DNA of 47,415 bases from an uncultured Collinsella sp. (GTDB lineage: Bacteria > Actinomycetota > Coriobacteriia > Coriobacteriales > Coriobacteriaceae). Shown piece by piece: positions 41,623-47,415 of this stretch. Within the stretch, counting starts at the first letter, position 1. Every line of letters begins with the position of its first letter. The translations under genes were made by a program, and so were the position numbers. The stretch covers positions 1 to 47,415 of the forward strand of contig URZI01000015.1 in assembly GCA_900552385.1 (NCBI GenBank), in the 5' to 3' direction. Below the pieces are notes generated by a model. That model searched no databases, had not been told where the DNA came from, and worked only from the letters and a program-made list of their open reading frames with translations.

Positions 41623-41688
41623 GCAATGCTTCCTTTCGGTGGTTGACGTGCTGGTATGGGACGCGGGCATCGGGGCGCGGCGGGTTGC

Positions 41689-42654
41689 CTAGCCCGTGTA
41701 GCGCTCGCGGTAGGTGTTGCGCTTGGGCGCGGAGCCGTGGCTGCCGTGGTGGCGCGTGCGGCTGGCGGGTGTTTCTTGGGGCTTGCCGCCGTTGCGCTTG
41801 GCGCTCGCCTGCTTGGGCGGGATGCCGCCGGCCTTGAGGATCTGCACCTCGCGGTCGGTGAGCTCGCGCCAAGAGCCCTTGGCCACATCCTTGAGCTCCA
41901 GGCCGGCAAAGTTACAGCGATGCAGGCGGATCACCGGGTGGTGGATCTTGCTCAGCATGCGCTTGACCTGGTTCTTGCGGCCCTCGCGGATAATGACCTC
42001 CACGGCGGTGGTGCCGGGCTTGATACCTTGCGGAGCCACGGCCTCGGCCCCGCGCGCGTTAATGACACGGCAGATTGCCGGCTGGCACAGGCCGTCGTCG
42101 AGCTCGATGCCACGGCGGAGCGAGTCTAGATCGCGGTCGGTCAGTTGCCCGTCCACGAGTGCCTGGTAGGTCTTGTAGACGTGCTTGCTGGGGTGCAGCA
42201 GGTCCTGTGACAGGTCGCCGTCGGTGGTAAAGAGCAAAAGGCCCGTGGTGTCGCGGTCCAGGCGGCCCACCGGGAAGAGCCCCGGAAATCGGTCGCGCGG
42301 AACCAAGTCCGCCACACAGGGGCGCTCCTGCGGGTCGCTCATGGTGGTAAGGTAGCCGGTCGGCTTGTAGAGCATCAGGTACACGGCACCCTGGTCGAGC
42401 TTGACGGGCATGCCGTCGACCTCGATGTGATCGCGGTCGACATCGACCTTGGTACCTAGCTCGGTTGCGACCTCGCCGTTAACCGTCACGCGGCCGGCGG
42501 TCATCAGGTCCTCCGAGCCGCGGCGGCTCGCCACGCCCGCGCGCGCCAAAAAGCGCTGCAGGCGCATGGTGTGCGGGTAGACGGGCTGGGCGTCGGTTGC
42601 GGGTACTGCGTTGTCCTTGGCGCGCGTCTCCCCCGCTTCGTTAGTCCTCGTCAT
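41689..42654 (-). CDS. rRNA pseudouridine synthase (RluB/RsuA family)
   Basis: A 321-residue enzyme with an N-terminal S4 RNA-binding domain (MRLQRFLARAGVASRRGSEDLM, about 30-75) and a catalytic domain whose aspartate is in GRLDRDTTGLLLFT. The RsuA/RluB subfamily acts on 16S or 23S rRNA helices; B-type is favoured by its place after scpB in many Gram-positives. A basic C-terminal tail (about 285-321, KRNGGKPQ, RTRHHGSHG) is probably disordered. The start overlaps the scpB end by 14 bases. Confidence 0.92.
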   Translation of the reverse strand: MTRTNEAGETRAKDNAVPATDAQPVYPHTMRLQRFLARAGVASRRGSEDLMTAGRVTVNGEVATELGTKVDVDRDHIEVDGMPVKLDQGAVYLMLYKPTGYLTTMSDPQERPCVADLVPRDRFPGLFPVGRLDRDTTGLLLFTTDGDLSQDLLHPSKHVYKTYQALVDGQLTDRDLDSLRRGIELDDGLCQPAICRVINARGAEAVAPQGIKPGTTAVEVIIREGRKNQVKRMLSKIHHPVIRLHRCNFAGLELKDVAKGSWRELTDREVQILKAGGIPPKQASAKRNGGKPQETPASRTRHHGSHGSAPKRNTYRERYTG

Positions 42655-43369
42655 GCAAATCCTCCGAGGTCTCGTCGACGATCAGGGTGTCATCTTCCTC
42701 GACTGCCTCAACATCTTCAACATCGGTATCGAGCAGTTCGCGCTCTTCCTCCAGGTCCTCGGCCTGCTCCTCGAGTGTGGACTGAATACTGCGGCCGCTC
42801 AGACGCTCGCGGATAAACTGGCGCGACTGCTCGTCGGGGGCAAACTGCTCCAAGTCGGGCAGGTCGTGGGTGGACCGCAGACCGAACTTTTCCAAGAAGG
42901 CGTTGGTCGTGCCGTAAATGATGGCCTGACCGCGCTGGGGGTCGCGGCCGAGCTCGCGCACCAGGCCCTTGTCCACGAGCGACGCGATGACGCCGTCAGA
43001 ATTGACGCCGCGGATGCCCTTGACCACCTCGCGAGTCACGGGCTGGTGGTATGCGATGACGGCCAGGGTTTCGAGCGCCGCCTGCGACAGCTTTTGCGTG
43101 TCCCAGCTCAACACATAGGCCTCGACCACGTCGTGGTAGGCGGGGTGCGTAAACAGGCGCCAGCCGCCGGCGACCTCGCGCAGCTGAAAGCCGCGGTTGG
43201 CCTCCTCGTACTCAACCTTGAGCTCGGCGAGCAGCGATGCGCATTCGCCGGGGGCGATATCCAGTGCGCCGGCCAGCGCGGGCGCACTCACCGGGTCGCT
43301 CGACACCAGCAGCAGCGCCTCGAGGGCGCCTTTGAGGCTGTTTGCCTCCAGCGTGGAAAGGGTTGACAT
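42641..43369 (-). CDS. scpB: Segregation and condensation protein B
   Basis: A 242-residue subunit of the SMC condensin complex. Two winged-helix domains are visible, with the family motif LSQAALETLAVIAYHQPVTR (about 92-111) and the following GVNSDGVIASLVDKGLVRELGR. The C-terminus is strongly acidic (about 200-242), longer than in many ScpB proteins. It follows scpA by 11 bases and overlaps rluB by 14. Confidence 0.95.
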   Translation of the reverse strand: MSTLSTLEANSLKGALEALLLVSSDPVSAPALAGALDIAPGECASLLAELKVEYEEANRGFQLREVAGGWRLFTHPAYHDVVEAYVLSWDTQKLSQAALETLAVIAYHQPVTREVVKGIRGVNSDGVIASLVDKGLVRELGRDPQRGQAIIYGTTNAFLEKFGLRSTHDLPDLEQFAPDEQSRQFIRERLSGRSIQSTLEEQAEDLEEERELLDTDVEDVEAVEEDDTLIVDETSEDLHDED

Positions 43370-43380
43370 GGTTGCGGCTC

Positions 43381-44193
43381 CTATTCGGTGAGCTCGGGGC
43401 CCTCGCCGGGCACATAGGCCTCGGCGCCCTCGACGCGGTTGATGCGGATGGTTCCAAAGATCTCGTCCTGGCTCAGCGTGAGCGAGCCGCGCTTGGCGAG
43501 CTCAAGCATAGCTAGGAAGGTGACGACGAGCTGCTCGGTGGTGGCATCGCCGTCCAGTAGCTCGCGGAAGGTGCAGGTTTGGTGCGCCATGGTAAAGCGG
43601 TCGACTGAGGCCACGGTCAGGTCGAGCGGCACGCGATGCGGCGCCACGTGCTCGGCCTCCAGCAAGAAGGTCTGTCGCTTGCCGTCCAGGTCGGCGCAGA
43701 TGACGGCGAGACCGCGCAGGGTAATACCGGCCAGGTAGTCGGGCATTAGGCCTAAGAACTCGGGATCGGGGCCGGCCACACGCGGGTGCATGCGGCTTTC
43801 GGCCTGCATGCGGGCACCGAGGGCTGCCGCCGCGCCCTTAAACTGCTTGTAAGCGATCAGGCGCTGGATCAGGACCTCGCGCAAGGCGTCGCCGTCGAGC
43901 GTGCTGAGCTCCTCGAGGTCTTCGTCGAACTCGTCATCGTCGTCATCGACTTTGCGCGGGGCCTCCTGAGGCACCAGCGAGGCGGCCTTGATGTCCAAAA
44001 GGGTTGCCGCGACCAACAAAAAGTCGCTCGCCACGCCCAGGTCCAGTGCCTCGATGCGCTCGGCCTCGGCCAGGTATTGTTCGGCCACCTCGCTGATCGA
44101 GATGGCACCGATATCAACTTTTTGGCGGGTTACCAGCTGTAGCAGCAGGTCGAAAGGTCCGCTGTAGACCTGCGTCGACACGCGATACGACAT
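43381..44193 (-). CDS. scpA: Segregation and condensation protein A
   Basis: A 270-residue kleisin subunit that bridges SMC heads. The N-terminal part (YSGPFDLLLQLVTRQKVDIGAISISEVAEQYL, read in parts) and DFLLVAATLLDIKAASLVP match ScpA. The C-terminal winged helix ends EIFGTIRINRVEGAEAY. An excellent AAAGGAGG precedes the ATG. An acidic insertion DDDDDEFDEDLEE sits near the middle. No smc gene is in the window. Confidence 0.95.
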   Translation of the reverse strand: MSYRVSTQVYSGPFDLLLQLVTRQKVDIGAISISEVAEQYLAEAERIEALDLGVASDFLLVAATLLDIKAASLVPQEAPRKVDDDDDEFDEDLEELSTLDGDALREVLIQRLIAYKQFKGAAAALGARMQAESRMHPRVAGPDPEFLGLMPDYLAGITLRGLAVICADLDGKRQTFLLEAEHVAPHRVPLDLTVASVDRFTMAHQTCTFRELLDGDATTEQLVVTFLAMLELAKRGSLTLSQDEIFGTIRINRVEGAEAYVPGEGPELTE

Positions 44194-44277
44194 CTTCGAC
44201 CTCCTTTGACGGCGCCTTCGCGGCGCGGTTTGGGTGCATGCTGCGACCGTTTTACACGGACGACCTGTAAGTTTACC

Positions 44278-44961
44278 TTAGATGCCGGCGATTGCGAAGT
44301 TGAGCAGCTGCTCAGCAAGCGGATACACGGTAACGTCGAAATAGCGGCCGATTACATCGATGCCGGTCCACATAGGCAGCAGGTATAGAACCAGGATGAG
44401 TATGGGCATAGCGTATTGCTGCTGACGGTAATAGTTGTTGACCGCCGTGCCCTTGAGGAAGGGCACGATGATCGACGAGCCATCAAGCGGCGGAATCGGA
44501 ATGAGGTTAAAGAACGCGAGCGACAGGTTGACCACGATAAACGTGGCGCCGAAGTTCATGATCTGCGACGCCACGGCAAAGGACATGCTGGTGTAAAGGT
44601 TGCCGTAGGTCAGGTGCATGAGGGCTGCGGCCAGGCTCGCGAGCGCGATATTCGATGCGGGGCCGGCCAAGCTCACCAGGACCTCGTCGCGCTTGGGGTG
44701 CTTGAGGTTGTTGAGGTAGACGGGCACGGGCTTGGCAAAGGCGAACACCGGGCCACCGGCTGCGAGCATGAGCAGTGGCAGGATGATGGTGCCGAACGGG
44801 TCGATATGGTTGAGCGGGTTGAGTGACACGCGGCCGCGCGAACGGGCTGTCTTATCGCCGAGTGCCCAGGCCGCGGCGGCGTGCGCACTTTCGTGGATGA
44901 CGATGCCCACGATGACGGCGACGGCGCTGGCGAGCAGGTTCATGATGTAGCTGCTGGACAT
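44278..44961 (-). CDS. Site-2 protease-like M50 metallopeptidase
   Basis: A 227-residue polytopic membrane protein. The zinc motif HESAH is at residues 23-27 in the first helix, and the third ligand aspartate is in LIPIPPLDGS. The helices are rather short and no PDZ domain is present, which places it in the minimal YwhC/Rip2 subgroup of M50. The substrate is unknown. The ATG follows GGGGAG. It is separated from scpA by 84 non-coding bases with a small GC hairpin. Confidence 0.88.
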   Translation of the reverse strand: MSSSYIMNLLASAVAVIVGIVIHESAHAAAAWALGDKTARSRGRVSLNPLNHIDPFGTIILPLLMLAAGGPVFAFAKPVPVYLNNLKHPKRDEVLVSLAGPASNIALASLAAALMHLTYGNLYTSMSFAVASQIMNFGATFIVVNLSLAFFNLIPIPPLDGSSIIVPFLKGTAVNNYYRQQQYAMPILILVLYLLPMWTGIDVIGRYFDVTVYPLAEQLLNFAIAGI

Positions 44962-44970
44962 GGCGCTCCC

Positions 44971-45267
44971 CTAGCGGACGCGGCGCGAGGCGCGCGTGAG
45001 CAGGTAGTCAGCTACAAACAGGATGACGGCCACGATGGCGTAATCCAAGCGGAAAACGCCGCCAAAGGGTGAGGTGATGACGCCGTAGCCGGCGATGGCG
45101 CTCGGCAGCGCGCGAGAAAGCTCAACGACAAAGCCGACAATCTGCAGTTTGGCGGTGAGGCCGCTAAAGCACAGCAGCACGGTCATCGCGCTCATAAAGA
45201 TGCCGCAGATGCGACAGGCGATGGCGATGACGCTCATCGCCACGGCAGCGGCCTTACGAGAATTCAC
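44971..45267 (-). CDS. Small hypothetical membrane protein
   Basis: A 98-residue protein with three predicted membrane segments (about 8-30, 37-58 and 72-90). The C-terminus is basic (TRASRRVR). The GTG at 45267 is preceded by GAGGAG with seven bases spacing, and it overlaps the end of the ABC-F gene by 14 bases; a later ATG at 45237 is an alternative without a ribosome binding site. I do not recognise a family. It lies 9 bases before the M50 protease gene. Confidence 0.65.
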   Translation of the reverse strand: MNSRKAAAVAMSVIAIACRICGIFMSAMTVLLCFSGLTAKLQIVGFVVELSRALPSAIAGYGVITSPFGGVFRLDYAIVAVILFVADYLLTRASRRVR

Positions 45268-47287
45268 GCGCGGTCTCCTCTTCGATCTGGGTGGAAAGCT
45301 CCAGCCATTCGTCCTCGAGCTTGGGCAGTTCTTGCTTAAGGCCGTTATATTCCCCCAGCGCGGCATTGAACTTGTCCTGATCGGCATAAAGCTCTTCGCT
45401 CGCCATCAATTCCATAAGCTCGTCATAGCGGGCGCGCTTTTTGTCGAGCTCGGCCTCGATCTTCTTGAGCTGGTTGCGCACGCCCTTGAGCTTTTTGTTG
45501 AGCGCGGCGCGGGCCTGGGCCTCGGCGCGCTTTTGCTCCTTGGTCTTTTTGCCCTCGGCGGGCTTGGAGGCGGTGGCGGGGGTGTCGGACTGGGCCGCGG
45601 TGACCTTAGCGGACTTGGTCGCGGCCGGTGCGCTCTCCCCTGCCGCATCGGCCGCGGCGCGGGCTGCGAGGTCCTCGCGCTTGTAGAGGTAGTAGTCGTA
45701 GTCGCCGTCGTAGACCGTGACCTTGCCATCGCGGATGTCAATGATGCGGTTGGCCACAGCGCGTACCAGGTGCTCGTCGTGGCTGATCAGCACGATGGTG
45801 CCGGGGAAGTTTTGCAGGGCGTTCTCGAGCATGTCTACCGAGTCGATGTCCAGGTGGTTGGTGGGCTCGTCCAGGCACAGGAGCGCCTCGGGGGCCACGA
45901 GCATCTTGGCAAGCGCCAGACGCGCCTTTTCGCCGCCGGAGAGGACACGGACCTGCTTCTCGATGGAGTCGTTGTCGCTAAATAGGAAGGCGCCCAGCAG
46001 GCTGCGCTGCTGCGGCACGGTCCACTTGGGCGTGACGGTGTCGATCTCTTGCAGGACGGTGTTGGACTCGGTCATGCCCTCGAGCGCGTGCTGGGCGTAG
46101 TAGGCCACACCCACGTTGGTGCCCAGGTCGCGGGTGCCGGTGGTGGGCGGTTCCAGGCCGGCGAGGATCTTCATGAGGGTGGACTTGCCGGCGCCGTTGG
46201 GGCCGACGAGCGCCACATGCTCGCCGCGGTAGAGCTTGAGGTCGATGTCACTGTAGATGTGCTTGTCGCCGTATGACTTGGAGACGCCCTCGAGGCCCAC
46301 GACCATATCGCCCGAGCGCGGCGGGTCGGGGAACTTAAAGTCGATATGCTTGTGGCCCTCGGGCAGGATGACGAGCTCCTTTTTGATCTGCTCGATTTTG
46401 CGGATGCGCTCCTGGGCCTGGGCTGCCTTGGTGGGCTTGTAGCGGAACTTATCGACGAAGACCTGCATGTGGGCGATGTCACGCTCCTGGGCGGCGCGCT
46501 TGGCGCGCATTTGCTCCAGGTTGTCCTCGCGCTGCTTGAGGTAGCTACTGTAGTTGCCGGTGTAGGTGGTCACGCGGCGGTTTTCGAGTGCGGCGACATG
46601 GTCGACGCAGGCGTCCATGAAGGCGCGGTCGTGGCTGACGATGAGGACGGCGCCGTCGTAGTTGGCGATAAAGCCGCGCAGCCACTGGACGCTTTCGAGG
46701 TCCAAGTGGTTGGTGGGCTCGTCCAGCAGCAGCAGGTCGGGGTGGCGCAGGAAGAGCTTGGCGAGCGCGATACGCATCTGCCAGCCGCCCGAGAACTCGG
46801 AGCACGGGCGCTCAAAGTCGGTGACTTTAAAGCCCAGGCCGGACAGGATTTTGCGGGCGTTGCTCTCGAGCTCGTAGCCGCCCAGATGCTCAAAGCGGTC
46901 CTGGACTTGGCCGTACTCGTTGAGGAGTGCGTCGACGTCCTTGCCCTGCTCGGAGAGCTCGGTGATTTGGGCCTGCAGCTCGTTGGCGCGCTCGCCCATG
47001 CGGCGGATTTCCTTGGCGGCGGCCATGACCTCGGCAAGGATGGTGGTGTCCTTTTGCTCCAGGTTGGTTTCTTGCTCTAGATAGCCTACCTGGCAGTCCT
47101 TGGCGTACTGGACCTGGCCGGCGTCGGGGCTGTCGATGCCCATGATGATTTTGAGCATGGTGGTTTTGCCGGCGCCGTTGGGTCCCACGAGCGCGAAGCG
47201 CTCGCCGGGGTTGATCTGGAAGGACGCGCCGCTAAAGAGGACGTGCGCGCCGAAGCTTTTTTCGATCTTGTCGACCAGGAGGATCAT
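45254..47287 (-). CDS. ABC-F family ATPase
   Basis: A 677-residue soluble protein with two ABC cassettes joined by the P-site tRNA-interacting linker. Walker A motifs are GPNGAGKT and GPNGAGKS, signatures are FSGGW and LSGGEKARLA, and both Walker B motifs end DEPTNHLD. A Lys/Ala/Glu-rich coiled-coil tail (about 540-677) resembles Uup and similar proteins. ABC-F proteins act on ribosomes (translation control, or antibiotic protection); there is no membrane domain. The start follows AAAGGCGG. Subclass cannot be fixed by eye. Confidence 0.92.
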   Translation of the reverse strand: MILLVDKIEKSFGAHVLFSGASFQINPGERFALVGPNGAGKTTMLKIIMGIDSPDAGQVQYAKDCQVGYLEQETNLEQKDTTILAEVMAAAKEIRRMGERANELQAQITELSEQGKDVDALLNEYGQVQDRFEHLGGYELESNARKILSGLGFKVTDFERPCSEFSGGWQMRIALAKLFLRHPDLLLLDEPTNHLDLESVQWLRGFIANYDGAVLIVSHDRAFMDACVDHVAALENRRVTTYTGNYSSYLKQREDNLEQMRAKRAAQERDIAHMQVFVDKFRYKPTKAAQAQERIRKIEQIKKELVILPEGHKHIDFKFPDPPRSGDMVVGLEGVSKSYGDKHIYSDIDLKLYRGEHVALVGPNGAGKSTLMKILAGLEPPTTGTRDLGTNVGVAYYAQHALEGMTESNTVLQEIDTVTPKWTVPQQRSLLGAFLFSDNDSIEKQVRVLSGGEKARLALAKMLVAPEALLCLDEPTNHLDIDSVDMLENALQNFPGTIVLISHDEHLVRAVANRIIDIRDGKVTVYDGDYDYYLYKREDLAARAAADAAGESAPAATKSAKVTAAQSDTPATASKPAEGKKTKEQKRAEAQARAALNKKLKGVRNQLKKIEAELDKKRARYDELMELMASEELYADQDKFNAALGEYNGLKQELPKLEDEWLELSTQIEEETAREFS

Positions 47288-47318
47288 GGTGCCGCCTTTG
47301 ACCTTGTGTTCCTATATG

Positions 47319-47346
47319 AAAAAAGGCCCCAACTTACGTTGGAGCC
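47319..47346 (-). terminator. tRNA-Ala terminator
   Basis: On the minus strand GGCTCCAAC (47346-47338) pairs with GTTGGGGCC (47333-47325), with one G-U pair, loop GTAA, followed by TTTTTT. It lies 16 bases after the tRNA end and separates it from the ABC-F gene. Confidence 0.88.
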
Positions 47347-47362
47347 TCATTCAATGCTCGGG

Positions 47363-47415
47363 TGGAGACGAGGGGGATCGAACCCCTGACCTCTTGACTG
47401 CCAGTCAAGCGCTCT
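47363..47415 (-). tRNA. tRNA-Ala (GGC anticodon), partial at window edge
   Basis: Only the 3' two thirds are in the window. The anticodon arm CTTGA-CTGGCAG-TCAAG gives anticodon GGC, alanine. The T arm is AGGGG-TTCGATC-CCCCT, and the acceptor 3' strand CGTCTCC with discriminator A includes U70, as required for the G3-U70 identity pair of tRNA-Ala. CCA is not encoded. The 5' end lies beyond the window. Confidence 0.9.

Overview
This window looks like a chromosomal segment of a Coriobacteriia member, most likely Collinsella or a close relative. The evidence is the GC-rich coding sequence (mostly G/C third positions), actinobacterial synteny (lexA / LysM gene / nrdR; pgsA / GarA-like FHA / FtsR-like MerR), and a mixed RNA-decay set (RNase J plus RNase Y) next to SpoVS in what seems to be a non-sporulating anaerobe. 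The genus is an inference from gene content; no rRNA is present. About 43 protein genes and two tRNAs are supported. There are no phage genes, insertion sequences or CRISPR arrays.

Layout. 256-9311 (+): RNase J, an FtsK/SpoIIIE translocase, a RodZ-like protein with a long RG-rich segment, YajQ, RimO, PgsA and the CinA/PncC amidase. 9312-9568: a terminator, TTTGG boxes on an 11-bp register, and a recA promoter with a LexA box in its spacer. 9569-18351 (+): recA-recX, then rny, a GHKL ATPase, spoVS, miaB, miaA and hflX. 18336-21240: lexA with a downstream membrane acyltransferase (-), facing a LysM protein, nrdR and dut (+). The lexA/LysM intergenic region has two perfect SOS boxes and one degenerate one. 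21241-21704: a 464-bp non-coding gap with three long hairpins. 21705-24828: a diacylglycerol glycosyltransferase (-), trxB and a DUF1836 regulator (+).

24901-47415 is all on the minus strand: degV; a pgsA-FHA-MerR-apt-nlpC run; coaBC, a zinc-ribbon protein, NIF3, a cysteine desulfurase, rpe, gpsA, plsY, der, a DUF512 radical-SAM protein, ispH, plsC, cmk, rluB, scpB and scpA in a tightly spaced series; an M50 protease, a small membrane protein and an ABC-F ATPase. tRNA-Pro(GGG) sits between coaBC and pgsA; a partial tRNA-Ala(GGC) is at the right edge. Phospholipid synthesis (gpsA, plsY, plsC, two pgsA paralogues, glycosyltransferase) recurs, as do chromosome maintenance (ftsK, recA, recX, scpAB, lexA) and tRNA/RNA metabolism.

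The most unusual signal is a family of long palindromic elements in non-coding DNA. Two copies in opposite orientation at 21276-21379 and 21580-21690 share a loop core, one conserved mismatch and compensating base changes, while their outer arms differ completely yet remain self-complementary. A probable third copy lies at 29887-29943. Other points for a second look: a perfect 12-bp hairpin enclosing the nrdR start codon, two dyads around the degV promoter, a probable ATA start codon in trxB, a GHKL ATPase in the slot YmdB occupies in Firmicutes, and a GarA-like phosphorylation motif in the FHA protein.
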